Positions 1 to 11,767 of a DNA stretch of 64,000 nt are shown in pieces (positions within the stretch are counted from its first letter, which is position 1; the number at the start of each line of letters is the position of its first letter). The notes beneath the pieces are model-generated. The model was not told where the DNA came from, made no database searches, and saw nothing but the letters and a program-made list of their open reading frames with translations. Origin of the DNA: Loxodes magnus (lineage: Eukaryota; Ciliophora; Karyorelictea; Loxodida; Loxodidae); assembly GCA_946699065.1 (NCBI GenBank), contig CAMPDV010000063.1:124001-188000 (forward strand), in the 5' to 3' direction. Position numbers and translations under genes: made by a program.

Positions 1-614
1 TAAATGACATTCATTTATATTGTTTAAATATTGTTTAGTACAATAAAAAATTAAAAGCAAAATAAATGATTAAATAAAATGTTTATATAAAATCCAAAAA
101 TGTATCTAAAATATATAATGCAAAGATCTTAAGTTCACAATAAAATAATTGAAATTAAAAATCCATTTAGATATTATTTAACAAATCAGAGAAAAATAAA
201 AATTTAAATATCATCATGAAAATGTTTATAACTGATTTATTAAAAAATAAAAATGTTTAGAAAATTAATTATAGAATTCCAAAACAATTATAAATTTATA
301 AGATTATTTCTTATAAATACTTTTTATTAATTACTTATTATTCTCCAAAGTAGAACTTTTATTTTTATTTTTTATCATTTTTAGATATTTCTAAGTAAAT
401 TTAGTTTATTTAATTTTAATAAATATTAATTTAATCTTTAAATATACTAATTAAGAATATTTTTAGAGCTAAAATAAAAAAAGCTTTTATGTTTTTAGCA
501 AAATTAAATTAAATTTAAGAAAAATTATTATATAATAAAAAAGTGGTTTATAATATGCAACAAATCTCTCTTAATATATATATTAAAATAAGAACAAATA
601 AATAAATAGACTAG
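1..614. other. AT-rich spacer, nothing recognised
   Basis: Very AT-rich sequence with homopolymer runs and no motif, repeat end or protein-like frame that I could support. Confidence 0.5.
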
Positions 615-925
615 ATTATAGAGTGCGTAGAACTTTCGATGGTATGCAGCTCTTTAAATTAATTTTATTTAATGTTAATAAAATTTCTCCTTGGAAGTTT
701 CCTCCAGTGTTTCATCCTTTGGGAATTCTGTCTTCTAATAGTGCATGGTCGAAGCAATTCCCAAGAGACCTAATCTTCTAGCATCTTTCAACATCCATTA
801 CTCAATGTCATCAGTTCTTTCCTCTTGGTTCCTGACGAGATTCTTCCTCAGTTATCGCCTCTGAAGTACTTTCTTATGCTATGTGTTAAATTAATCTCAA
901 TTGGAGGATTGCTCCTCCCTATTTA
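615..925 (-). repeat. Structured GC-rich repeat (eta), terminal-hairpin family
   Basis: Read on the minus strand, it starts with TAAATAGG followed by a perfect 6-bp stem with a GCAA tetraloop (903-918: GGAGGA, GCAA, TCCTCC). It ends about 290 nt later in a hairpin-like AGAGC...ACTCT block followed by TATAAT (615-654). The same start and end occur at 2985, 10388, 17311 and 17819. The body differs from the alpha, epsilon and zeta members. The 3' hairpin is the weakest of the set, with mismatches. It is likely a non-autonomous element or an unannotated RNA gene; the sequence does not say which. Confidence 0.55.
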
Positions 926-1274
926 AAATCTATAATAACATGTTCTGACCGAACAAAAACCTTAGCAATAAGAATAAAATTAATTTCAAGAGTAGTTTGC
1001 ATAATCAGTGCATCAAAGAATAACAAATCTTTAATTAAAATTAAAATAATAAAAATAAATTGAAATTGAAATTTTAGAATAAATACTAGATAAAATAGAA
1101 AGAACTAACTCTTTAATTTTCATCTATAGATGAGGATATAAATAAGATCTAAGATCAAATAATTCAAAAATAAACGAGATAGATTTATAATTTAATCAAA
1201 TTCCTCAAATTTTTTAATTTTAATTTTCGATATTCTAATGTTAAATAAAAGAACTGTATGAAAAACAGACATCA
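926..1274. other. AT-rich spacer
   Basis: No gene, RNA or repeat end recognised. Confidence 0.45.
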
Positions 1275-1722
1275 TAATCGAAAATTATTAAAAGAACTAT
1301 GGGTAATAAGGATGCGTACCAATGGACATAGAAAAAACGATATATAAAATATATAGGAAGAAAAATTAGTTGCTACATATGTTAAAAGCAATATAATTAC
1401 AAAATATGCTGAAAAAACTCTGAGAATTATAACAAACATAAATAAGCCATTTTAAACGATTTATTTAAAACTGGCCATCAAAAACTTGACTAAATCTATA
1501 GGAAGAAATTCTATGATTCGAGTTGCATCTTATCTAAAGATAGTTTTTTCAAGATGCTGGATTACACTTAATAAGCTAGGATTTAAAAAAAAGATAGAGA
1601 ATTAACGAAGTCCTAAGTAATACTTTAGTTTAGGAGAGAACATATTCAGTATTTAAAGATTCTCAAGACCCTCTTCTAAAAATATAAATTTATTCAGCAT
1701 AAATAAGAATATTTTTCTTTTT
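1275..1722 (+). other. Possible decayed coding segment
   Basis: This purine-rich tract has less extreme base composition than its flanks. With TAA/TAG as Gln and TGA as Trp, two frames both give protein-like text rich in Lys, Gln, Leu and Tyr, so the frame cannot be decided. One frame contains the Cys pairs CYIC and KICW, but no complete zinc-knuckle spacing. It may be another relic of the zinc-knuckle family that surrounds it, but no family motif is clear. Confidence 0.25.
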
Positions 1723-1884
1723 AATGTTAATTAAAATCAAGAAAATAGGATAATTTTTTATTTTATTAAACTATAAGATATATTATTCGACAAAATAGAT
1801 AATAAAGCTTAAAATGAAAATTACTAAATTTAATATTAAAATTTAATTATAAAGATTAATTTTATATACATTTTTATTTCATTC

Positions 1885-2040
1885 ATTATTATTATCGTTA
1901 GCTTATCTTAACAACATATTTTTTATGATCCTGACTCACCGGACTTAACCCTTTTGGTTGGAGTATTAACACTTCCATCTATGAAAGGAATTAACTTAAA
2001 TCACTTTGGGTTGAAATGCCCAAAAATATACTTAAATTTT
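1885..2040 (-). other. GC-richer island, possible coding fragment
   Basis: A short island in AT-rich DNA. On the minus strand one frame reads NPKWFKLIPFIDG followed by a Ser/Lys-rich stretch, with TGA supplying the Trp. It is too short to assign, and other frames are also open. Confidence 0.2.
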
Positions 2041-2221
2041 ATATATACATTAATATTATTTTTAAAGTAAAATAGTTAGCGAACAAACTATTAGTAATTT
2101 TGATTATATATATGCATATTAAATTAACTTAGTCTAATTTAATTTAATTTAATTAAATCGATAATTATTATTTTTACTTTTTTTTGAAATAATTTTTCAA
2201 TTTATTTAGGTGAAAATTTTC

Positions 2222-2960
2222 TTAAACATTTTCATATCAAATATAAATAAAAAGTAGAAAAATGGAAGATATAAAATACTATAATTTTCGTAAAATTCTA
2301 TATCTTAGGAAACTTTTGAAATAGAAAATTCAAAGTAATCAAGATGCAAGTTTATTTGCTAAAGTTTCACTTTAATGGCAAAATATGAAATATTCCCTAA
2401 TTTAAGCTTATAAATTAAATTAAAGTGAGATAAAAATAAATGCTCATCTTACACTATCGATTCGTAAGATTAAAGAACTATTATAAAGTTGAAAAATAGT
2501 GGATTTAACACTGACATGTTAGATTAACTTTTAAGAAAAATTATATTGTATATTATTTAATTCAATATTTATATTCCTTATGTAAATGATTGCAAAATGG
2601 GAATTTCTCAGAATTTAAATAAAAAATTTTTCAATTTTTTTCAGATTTTTAAACAGGATGAAGTTGATATATAGTAAAATAAAAATAAGACGTAACTTAA
2701 AGAGGGAGGGTTCTAAATACGGGTATTAGATTAAATAAATAAAAAATATAATTTTTTTTTAATTAGAGAGGATAGTAAATACATGTAAAGGTGAACTTTC
2801 ATTTATAGTGGAAGATTAAAATTGTGGAATAGCTTTCACTGAATCTGAAAAATTTACTGATGAAAATTTATATGTAGCAGTTAGTATTTAAAATAATAAT
2901 TCAGTCATAACAATAGAAAAAGTTAAAATAAAAGCACTATATAACTTTTAAATAGTTTTA
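2222..2960 (+). pseudogene. Decayed SPRY-domain gene copy
   Basis: This is a diverged copy of the SPRY gene found in every tandem unit (for example 23195-23965, minus strand). Shared landmarks are the NSISQETF segment, LMAKYEIFPNLS, the K-TGA-D site (2426-2428), the G-TGA-S-TGA-Y site near 2656, and the C-terminal ELSFIVEDQNCGIAF and NLYVAVS blocks. The blocks lie in different frames here, so indels have broken the gene, and the central region is degenerate. Its value is evolutionary: TGA codons sit at the same three tryptophan positions as in the array copies, so they predate the split of the two lineages. Confidence 0.65.
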
Positions 2961-2984
2961 TTTATTTTTATTTATTATATAATT

Positions 2985-3263
2985 TAAATAGGGGGTATTT
3001 TGCCTCTAAAGGTTACGGAAAAAATTCCCCAAAGATGAGCTGACTCAGAAGCAAACCTTCTAAGTGTTGGATCAGACTAATCTCTTTTATGGGTTCGAAG
3101 TTTACCTGTAATCGCCTGTTGGCTTCCTGTGCTTTGGAGATTTGGAACGCAACCTTGCCCACAATTAGAAGTGAAGATGGAAATTAAATATTGGGATTCA
3201 AATACTTGAAAATTGACTTTTTTTAGTGCTGTGCACTGTTGAGGTGCTACACGCGCTTTAATC
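2985..3263 (+). repeat. Structured GC-rich repeat (epsilon)
   Basis: It starts with TAAATAGG and ends in a hairpin at 3225-3257 with arms AGTGC/GCGCT, GTG/CAC and CAC/GTG. The body is related to zeta (10388) and more distantly to alpha: all share a block around CCTGTAATC and GTGCTTTGGA. After the hairpin comes AATCAAAG and a run of six T, a possible RNA polymerase III terminator. It is either a small RNA gene or a non-autonomous element. Confidence 0.6.
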
Positions 3264-3609
3264 AAAGTTTTTTAATATATTTTTGAATCTTTTTTATTTA
3301 TTAAATTTTGGAAATTAAAAAATTATTCAAACATAGCTTTAATGTCCTTTATTTTGATAATTAACATATTTTAAAACATAAGATATAGAGTAAAATAAGC
3401 AATTTAAAGGGTATAAAATATTTTATTATTAATAATTATTAAAATAGAATTTTTAGAGTGTAATCTGTAAAATGTTCACTAATATTTTATAATATTATTA
3501 AAAGTAACCAAAACAGTCAAATATAATAAAAAGAAATTAAACTGAAGCACTAGGTTAAAATAAATTAGTAAGTTAGTATTTAATAAATGTATGATAAGTT
3601 TTATAAGTA
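3264..3609. other. AT-rich spacer
   Basis: The region between repeat epsilon and the tRNA gene. Nothing recognised. Confidence 0.45.
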
Positions 3610-3681
3610 GGCTGCTTGGTCTAGTGGTATGATTCTCGCTTTGGGTGCGAGAGGTCACGGGTTCAATTCCCGTAGCAGCCC
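3610..3681 (+). tRNA. tRNA-Pro (anticodon UGG)
   Basis: The cloverleaf is complete without an intron. The acceptor stem GGCTGCT/AGCAGCC has 7 bp with discriminator C. The D-arm contains TGGTCTAGTGG (box A). The anticodon stem CTCGC/GCGAG encloses loop TTTGGGT, giving anticodon TGG. The T-arm ACGGG/CCCGT has loop TTCAATT and includes box B. CCA is not encoded, as usual in eukaryotes. It decodes CCN proline codons and is the only RNA gene in the window that I can assign firmly. Confidence 0.97.
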
Positions 3682-3682
3682 C

Positions 3683-3691
3683 TTTTTTTTT
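3683..3691 (+). terminator. RNA polymerase III T-run terminator of tRNA-Pro
   Basis: Nine consecutive T residues begin two bases after the discriminator of the tRNA. Confidence 0.85.
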
Positions 3692-4880
3692 ATTTTCTAA
3701 AATTAAACATTTTGGGATTTATCTTAAGTCATTATAAAATTTATGATTTGTAAATAATTATTTGCTAATTATACACAGAGAAAGTAGTTTATTGATATTA
3801 TTAATTTACTAGAATATATTAAAATAGGTATTTTAATTAATTAATATAATGCTGTAATTTTCATCATTTTAATTTTTTAAGATTATTTTAATAAATTCGA
3901 TTTTTACTTTTTAAATATCTTTTCCTTTTTCTTCATTCCAGAAAGCTAGAAAAAAGTATATTTAATTTGACACAACGTTGTTTAAATATTTTAGCTCAAA
4001 AAATTTAATTTTTAATAATTATTGTAGAGTTCTATTTTCTTTAATATCAAGATATAGTCGAATTTTTTTTTCCTTATCACTAATTTACTTCTTTAAGATT
4101 TTAATTTTTCACAATATTATCTTTTATTAATTTTTAGAAATAATAAATTATTTTTTAATTTATTTCTAAATTTCATTTTATGTCCATATGATTCATAAGT
4201 AAGATACAACCAATAAACTTAAAAATAAAGTTGTTAATAATTTTAGCCTTTTAATAAGCTCTCAGTTTAGTTAAAAAAATTATATCTTTATATGAAAAGT
4301 TATTTTAATTACAATTTTAAAATTTTTTAATCTTTATTTATAAAAGTATTTATTAATAATTGTTTCAAGCTTCGGAATTAAAGTCAAAATTATTGTTAAA
4401 TTTTTTATTAAATTATTTTTTTTAGTTTTTATATTTAAAATATGATTAAAGATGAAATTAAATTTATTATTTATGAGAGCAAAAAATTTTAGCAAAATTC
4501 AATTTTTTCGTTATTTTCACTTTTAGTTTTTAACTTTTGAAATATCATATACATTATTATTTTATTTACTCTTCAAAATTTTTTTAAAGTTTCTATGATT
4601 TTTTTAAACTTTTAGTTTAATAAATTTTATTTACTTTCTTTAATTATTTGTCTTATTTTATTAAAATTTTAATTTTACTAAATCAAAAATAAAATTGTCA
4701 TAAAGTATAGTCTATTTTTATAATTAATTCAAAATTTATTTGAAAAGACATGATAATCTAAATACTGACGTTCTTTGAGGTATTTCAACCTTTCCAGCAA
4801 ACTTCTAGGTTACTCTAGAGACTAAATAAAAAGTTTGTGAATTTCTATATTTCATCTTTTTACTAATCACTTGATACTTT
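3692..4880. other. AT-rich region, nothing assigned
   Basis: Extremely AT-rich with pyrimidine-rich patches, which could reflect minus-strand coding remnants. No motif was found to support a call. Confidence 0.35.
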
Positions 4881-5640
4881 ATTTATTCTTTTGCCTAGAT
4901 AATATTTTATTTTTTCTTTTATATATTTCTTATTTAGTTGAATAGAATATTTCTTTTTATCTTTTAGTTTAAGCTTGATGCTTTTTCTTCTTTTTATTCT
5001 CATACTTCTTCTAGTGATTTCAAAACTTTTATTTAAGTTGTGAAATTTCTAATATTTTTTCATAGCGACGTTAGAGAGTTACAGAGTAATACCTTTGCGC
5101 TTCTCATTTAGCTTTAATCTAGCATTTATTCTTCTTCTTCATAAAGTCATTGGGTCACTTCCTTACTCACTTAGTTCATTTTAATGCTAAATTTTAAATG
5201 ATTTCTCTATTTATTCTATCCCACTTCTCCTTTTCTTCTGTTTCTATTGTTTTGATCTGTAAATATCTATTCTAGTTTTTTAGAAATATTTTAAAAAGTG
5301 TTAAGATTTCTTTCTTAAGTCATGAGTTTCTATTCTATTTCCTCTGCTATTTCAAGTTTTTCCATTAGTTTCCTGTTGTCTTTATTCTGCTTTTTAACAT
5401 CTTACTAAAGGTAAAAACCACTTTATTCAGCTAATTATAGTTTATTTACTTCTCTGTGGTACAATTAGTGATTTTTGAGTGCTTCATACTTTTAACCAAT
5501 TTTCAAAATTTCTCTTCAAAGGTGAGAGTCTCTATTTGATTATCGACTTTTTTGGTGGCCTTTTCCTGGTCTCAATCTCTGTAGGATTTTGTTAATTTCT
5601 ATTATTTTGGAGCTCTCTAAAATCCTGATCTGATGTATAA
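4881..5640 (-). pseudogene. Probable minus-strand coding relic, coiled-coil rich
   Basis: The plus strand is pyrimidine-rich, and the minus strand translates under the ciliate code into Lys/Glu/Gln-rich text such as TKKVDNQIETLTFEEKFW and ETEEKEKWDRINREI, with several TGA codons read as Trp. The composition and the heptad-like Leu/Ile spacing match the coiled-coil part of the zinc-knuckle proteins seen elsewhere. No CCHC knuckle is recognisable, and continuation in other frames near the C-terminal side suggests indels. The family assignment is inference. Confidence 0.35.
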
Positions 5641-6414
5641 TATTTTTTTATCTTTCACAAAATTTATAAATTTTATTTATCAATAAATAATTTTCTTATT
5701 CTATATCGATTTTACATAAATTGAACATTTAAATAATAAAAATTTAAATAAAATTTTATTTAACTTAAAATTCTTTATCATTAATCATGTTTAATTGTTT
5801 TTTTCACTTTTTAAGATTTATAAATTTAATTTTTATTATAATGACTGCAACTTTATCGAAAACTAATGAATTCTATATTTTACTCGTTTCAAAGATTTAT
5901 TTTTATAATTTTAATTTTATAATTAATATCTTTTATATTTCTTATCACTACAAATTCATTAATTGCAATTTTATTTAATATGTTCATTATTAATTTTTTA
6001 ATTTTTAATATTACAGGAGATTATTAAAAATAAAGTTTTATTATTAGATAATGGTAATTTATGTGTGGAAAGTATAAAGAATTTAAAAGAATAAAATAAA
6101 ACTAAGTCCTAAATAAAATAAACAGCTTTAATAATAGAAATAACTATTGAAAAAGTATAATATTTATAAAGTTTAAAATATTTATTGTGGATTTAAAAAT
6201 CTAAGCAACAAAAAATTTAATTATTGTATTTAAACTCAAAAAATTTATGATATATTTAAACTTAAAATTTAAATAACTTTTAGATTTATAAATAATTGAG
6301 ATAAATATAATCAAAATATGTTAGCAATTATTTTCAAATCTTGCTCTAAATTATTAATAATTTATATAATTTTAAAATAAAATATAAAATGGATAACTTC
6401 AAAATGGGTTTTTA
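5641..6414. other. AT-rich spacer
   Basis: Low-complexity AT-rich DNA; no supported feature. Confidence 0.4.
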
Positions 6415-7360
6415 TCACCTCGTCAAAACAGGAGAGAAAACCAGAAGCATCTTCTCTAACTAAATCATAGTTTTAACTAATCCAATCTTCTTTTGACTAA
6501 AATTTACCAATAGGGAGGAAATTAAAAAAAATAGAGTAATAAATTCGCGCGGCTTTCTTTTATCAACAGACAGATAGGCACTGATGAAAAAATTTTGATT
6601 GAAATGTTAATATATCTCTCAATACCTCATCTTGAAAACTGGAAAAAGAGATAATTAGACTGAATTTCTGAAGATAATAACTAAAATATGTATAAAACTT
6701 AGATAATAATGTAAGACACTTCATTGATATCGTTGATTTAGATAATATTGAAATAGAGCAAATGGAGACTTAATATAATAAACTGTAAATTTGTCAATTT
6801 ATCGAAAAAATTTGAAGAGGACTTTAACTAATAAAAGAAAGAGCAGTTAGAAATAATTCAAAACTCATAAAGCACAAAGATAGTAATGAGGTAAATATTG
6901 TAGTTCGGAGAGCTAACAACGCTGTCTATTAATGATTGATAGGGTTAAAGAATGACATTTGAATAATGAAAGAGCAAGATGAGAAAAACTGAGTAGAATT
7001 AGATTCAAGACTCTAATATATTGAAGAAAATTTGCAGAAACTTTTAAAAGAAACCCCATTGGCACAGGAAAACAAGGAAGAACATTTCATAGAGCATGAA
7101 AAAAGATTCTACATTTGCAACAATACTTGACATTATGAAGGAAATATTTAACTTAAAAAAGAGAAAAAAGAAAATTTTTACGAAAAATTAAATTCTAGGG
7201 TCGAGATAAAAGGCTATTAAATTTATTCTTAAGGAGCTAGAAAAATCTGGGTAAAAATAAATCTCAAATACAAGGCATAAAATAATAAATAGCAAGAGAT
7301 TAAATTAAAAACAAGGAGAAGTTAGGAAAGGAAATTATTATATTAACAAGAAAAATTTTG
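6415..7360 (+). pseudogene. Zinc-knuckle (ORF1/Gag-like) relic
   Basis: Its 5' part resembles the relic at 25030 at nucleotide level (AAAACAGAAGC... and following). With TGA as Trp one frame runs about 300 codons. It has a Ser/Gln-rich start, a charged coiled-coil-like middle (IVDLDNIEIEQMETQYNKLQ), then a degenerate knuckle at 7107-7148 in which the CCHC positions read F, C, H and I. The C-terminal segment includes KLNSRVEIKGYQIYSQGA, similar in layout to the family's C-terminal motif. Loss of two zinc ligands marks it as decayed. An alternative frame near 6570 also reads well, so indels are likely. Confidence 0.5.
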
Positions 7361-7589
7361 CTTTTAAGCTGAAAGACGAACTATATAAATGATTAAATTA
7401 ATGATATAATTTTAAATTAAAATATTTGCTTTTATTTATATTAATTCTTATAGAATATAAAATTTTTAAAATTAAATTTTATTGCAAAAGCTTTTTCATT
7501 AATAATTTTTATTAAAAAAAATTGGAAATTCGAATTCAATTAAATTTTACTTTTATATATATTTATTTTATTTTTAATTTAATTTTGAT

Positions 7590-8475
7590 ACGTTTTTTCA
7601 AACAAAATAGCTCTAAATAAATTCAAAGTAATGAGTTTGTATATTTAGAATCTTCACTAAGAAAACTGTCAGATTCCAATGATATGCTTGGATGTAAAGC
7701 AAATATGAGTTAGTTCAAGCTTTATTTTCTACAATTATATTTCTTTCTAATCTCAGCAATAAAATTTCCTTACTTTATGAAAATTCAGCAAAATATGCAT
7801 ATCAAAAGATAGTTCACAAAGAAAAAGGTATAAAAATAAGCTCAATAGTTTTTGTAAACATAAAATTAGTTAAAATTTAATATCTTGCTTCTAAAGGCTT
7901 ATTCTTCTAGATAAAATGAGTCATTTAAATTATTAGTCTAGTAATATCCTAGAATCATATAATGAACTTAAGAAAAACGAGTCATTTTATCTTTCGAAAT
8001 ATATATATAATTTCTTGCATTTCTAGCGAAAAATTTTAAACTACTTGAATATCAGTTTTGCGAATTTTCTAAATTATTTAAATAATTAAATTGACTGAAT
8101 ACAAAACTGGCAGCAAGAAAATAGCTATGCAAAATAAGTATGTTCCTATTATTAAATTCTTTTTTTAGTAACTATTTAAAAATATTCAGATTATTTCTGT
8201 AGTACCCATAAATAAAGGAAATATAAATAAAACCAGAAGTTAGAAGATAACAATTTTTCTGTGTTGCTTCTAGGAAGTTCTTTAAAGCTACAGGATAAAT
8301 TTTTTCAAAACAAAAAGGATAATAATATGTCAATATAAAATCTATAAAGAAAAAGAAACTTAAATTAAGTGTAAAATTCTTTCTAAAATAAATAATTACT
8401 AGTGCTTTTGAAAGCTTTCTTAAAGAATAAGATTCAGTATGTTTAAGATTTGTTTTATCATTGTATTAAAAATGA
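7590..8475 (+). other. Possible gene of unknown function, frame uncertain
   Basis: About 290 codons give protein-like text ending at a TGA (8473-8475), which is 16 nt before the ATG of the next zinc-knuckle locus. The frame includes PRIIQWTQEKRVILSFEIY and KATGQIFSKQKG and hydrophobic stretches that could be membrane segments. A second frame starting at an ATG near 7630 is also plausible, and no ATG opens the first frame. I do not recognise a family. Treat as a candidate only. Confidence 0.3.
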
Positions 8476-8491
8476 GCCATCATAAAAAAAA

Positions 8492-9332
8492 ATGGAATAA
8501 TAGGTCCGTCTTTCAAAAAACTAAATAAGGAAAGCAAGAAAGCAAGCGACGAAAGAGGAACTAAAAAAATAAAAACAATAATAAGAATCTAGCTCTTCAC
8601 CTGAAGGAAAAATAATGATAGGTCCAGCTGAGTAAGTTAATCCACAAATTTAGAGTAACGACTTTCTTCAAGATTAAATTGAAAAATTGAAAGCAATGAT
8701 CACTAAATAAGATGAAATGATATTCAATTACGGAGATCGAATTCGAGAACTTATGGATTGCATCGAAGATTAAAACAACGAATTAAAAATATTGAGAAGC
8801 TAGCTAATAAAAGTAGTTTAGTTACAGAATAGTAATTATGAGAAATGTCATAATCAAATTTTTAATAATCTCAATGCATGATTATAGAAGAAACTCCAAC
8901 CCAATTTTAGAATACGTAATAAAATAAACCTAGTTAAGAATAGGCAAGTACGGATTTAACTAAAAGAATAGAAAAACTGGAAAATAAAATATTTAAAAAG
9001 AAGAACACTGAAAAATAAATAAAAAAATGCTGGTATTGCTACTCACGGAATCATTTACTAAGACACTGCAAAGAATGAAAGAATTTACAGATAAGAGAAG
9101 AGCAGAAAACATGAAGAGCTTTAAATAAACTATGGATTACTGAAAATGGAGTTTACAGACAAAAAATTTTAATACGCAACAAAGAAAATTAACAGTGGTA
9201 ACCATCCACTTACAAAAAAGGTCGGGAAGACTTACCACGTAAAAAAATTGGTCTGCAGGTACCTGGTTGAAAGCCCAGGGATAGCAAATTTTTATTTAAC
9301 ACTAAGTTCACTTATTATTATTTTTAAAAATG
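8492..9332 (+). pseudogene. Zinc-knuckle coiled-coil protein gene, best-preserved single-copy member
   Basis: It begins at ATG with MEQQVRLSKNQIRKA, homologous to the start at 18287 (MELYVYLSKNQLR), which fixes the start. Residues about 20-45 are Lys/Gln/Ser-rich. Residues about 60-130 form a likely coiled coil (LMDCIEDQNNELKILRSQL). An intact CCHC knuckle lies at 9028-9069 (CWYCYSRNHLLRHC). After it comes the family C-terminal motif, Trp(TGA)-R-A-L then LWITENGVYR, and a final G-Trp(TGA)-K block before a possible TGA stop at 9330. The reading frame shifts once near 8880, so the gene is either broken, has a tiny intron, or is frameshifted during translation. Coiled coil plus zinc knuckle is typical of LINE ORF1 or Gag RNA-binding proteins. 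No polymerase frame is adjacent. Confidence 0.6.
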
Positions 9333-10387
9333 AGTCATCATATTAGATTATAAATCTGACTATGCAAATTTTTCAAGCAAGCATACAAAATTATAGAAAT
9401 CAAGCAAAATTAAAAAGCAAACCCATAAAATATTCCCGCAGAAATATAATAAGCAATCTCACTCAAATCCATTTTAGTTAAATAATAAAAGTTAAAATTA
9501 TTTATACTATAAACACTTATATAAATGCATTATTTAAAAAAAATAAAAAAAATTTTTATTAAAAAATATTTTATTAGGGATTATAATTATTTTAAATTGC
9601 CTTAGTACAGCTAAATTTGAAAGATTTATTAGGAAATAAAAAATAGAAAAGAGAATATAAGCAGACTTAAAGGCAAAAGACTTTCTATTTAATAATAGAG
9701 TTTTTAAGGGATGCATATTCTATCATGAAGTCATTTCGTATAGGTTAAAAATGAGATTATTATTAGTTAGTTGTGATATAAGATGATGTCTCATTTATTA
9801 ACCGTTTTATGATTTATCATTCTTTATTCACACTTTTAATTACTCTAAGTCTTTATATACTTCAAGTTTTAATAAAGCTTATTTATTTTATTTCTAAGCA
9901 TTCAAATAAAACTCTATTATTTATTCTCCAACTACCAAAGTTCTGTTAATATAGCAGGCTAAGCCCTAAAGATTTGAAAGAAAAGTTAGCTAGATAGTTT
10001 TAACTTGCTTTATCAAACAGTCTCTATAGCTTTTTAAGTGACTAATGACTGTTTTATATTTATTGAACTAAATGATTTATACTAGATGAGTCTGTTTTTT
10101 GGTTTAAAGTGCTAACTTACTGTATGTTTTAAGTATTATCTTCTCTTTGCTTCAAATTATATCTATTACTATAATTTTCCCATATATACTATATTTCTAC
10201 AAGAAATGGAAATAATTTTGTAAACAGCACTTTTTATTTATACTGTTAAAGTAAGATTCTAGTATTAAGCAAGAAATAGAGAGTAAATTTTAGTTTATAC
10301 TACATTAGTTTTATGCATAAAAGATTGATTATAATTAAGTATAGACTATTGAAAGTTATATTATTTTATTTTATTAGGATAATTTAA
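9333..10387. other. AT-rich spacer
   Basis: No gene or RNA recognised downstream of the zinc-knuckle locus. In particular, no reverse transcriptase motif was seen where an ORF2 would be expected. Confidence 0.4.
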
Positions 10388-10678
10388 TTTAAAAAGGATG
10401 GACCTTGCCTCTAAAGGCTACGAGAAGATTACCTCAAAGATGAACTGACTCAGAAGCAAACTTTCTAAGTTTAGGACCATACTAATCTCTTCATCATAAG
10501 TTGGAAATTTACCTGTAATCGCCTGTTGGCATACTGTGCTTTGGAGAATTGGGACCGCACCTTACTCACAATTAGAAGAGAAGATGGAAAGGGAATGTTA
10601 GGATTTAAAAATTTAAAATTGACTTATTATAGTGCTGCGCACTATTGAGGTTCTGTGCGCACTTTAATCAAAGTTTTT
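10388..10678 (+). repeat. Structured GC-rich repeat (zeta)
   Basis: A close relative of epsilon (2985). The terminal hairpin at 10631-10663 has outer arms AGTGC/GCACT, fully complementary, and inner arms GCG/TGC with one wobble pair. It is followed by TAATCAAAG and a run of seven T, like epsilon. It shares the CCTGTAATCGCCTGTTGGC block with epsilon. Confidence 0.6.
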
Positions 10679-10989
10679 TTAGAAAAAAGAGAAGAATAGT
10701 CCTCTTTTGCTATATGTAAAATAATCTATAATATAAAAATGAGATTAGAAAAATATTGGTATTACATTTTAATTTTTAGCAATAGATAATTAGATTTTAT
10801 TTAATTAAGTTAGTTTTATTTTTAAATTAAAATATTAAGATAAATTTTTACTTAAACATAGTATTAACCACTTTTAGCAAGAGATTAATCTTAGTATTTA
10901 TCACAATATTTAGAAAGTAAAATATAAAATATCTTAGTAAGCTATATTTGTTAAAAGATTGCTTAAAATGATAATAAAATTTAGTTAAA
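10679..10989. other. AT-rich spacer
   Basis: Nothing recognised. Confidence 0.4.
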
Positions 10990-11767
10990 ATATAGCATTT
11001 TAAATAACTTATATTTTATTTAATTGTCTTCTCCCCCAAAATCCATTTTTTCCTCAGGCTTTTCCCCCATTTGTTATTCTATTCGTTTATTCTTGAGTGT
11101 TAGAATTTCTTTCTGTATATTTTTCCTTTCCTTGCTGATCAAATGCAGAAAAATTCTTCTAATATTTATTTCTTCCTGCTTTTTCAAATTTTTTTTCAAC
11201 AGTGATTCTTCTAACATATGCAGCATTGGATTTTTCTACGATAATAATTTATCTTATTTGTATCTAATTATTTTATAAATTAGATTTCTGTTGGAATACT
11301 TGATTACTAATTTAATACTTTTTAAATTACTATATTTTATTATTCTTATAATTCTTAATTTTCTTACAGTTTTTTTATTTTCTATTAAACTTAGAAAATT
11401 TAAATTAAAACATTTGAGGAACTTCATTGAGACAATAATCAATCTCTTCCATTTTTATTACTATTTATGATTAGATCTTATTAAAAGTTTCTTCCATAGA
11501 TGAAAATTATAGATAAAGTTATTCAATCAAATTTTCTAGCATTATTTCAAGTTTTTATATCTTTTATCTTTGCTATTTTAATTCTTATTCTATATTGGTT
11601 ATTCTTTGTTGCATCTATTATGTGTACACTTATTTGGATTAATCTTTTAAGTTTATTGAGGCTCTTACTCAGTTAGATTAGATTATTTCTCTTGTTTTTT
11701 ATTGAATGAGCCAAGAGAAATTTATTCTTTGTGGCATTTTATTTAATTCTGGTGTGATATATTTCAT
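10990..11767 (-). CDS. Coiled-coil protein, probably a decayed or ORF1-like gene
   Basis: From an ATG at 11765-11767 the minus strand reads a continuous frame beginning MKYITPELNKMPQRINF, followed by a strong coiled coil (ITNIEQELKQQRQKIQKLEI) to about residue 120. The middle is AT-rich and less convincing. The C-terminal part is protein-like in two frames. One gives a heptad-type helix ending KPEEKMDFGGEDN with no TGA. The other, in phase with the start, gives FSAFDQQGKEKYTERN and GKNGFWGRR with one TGA as Trp. So either an indel separates the halves or the second frame is correct. No zinc knuckle is visible and the function is unknown. Confidence 0.45.
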
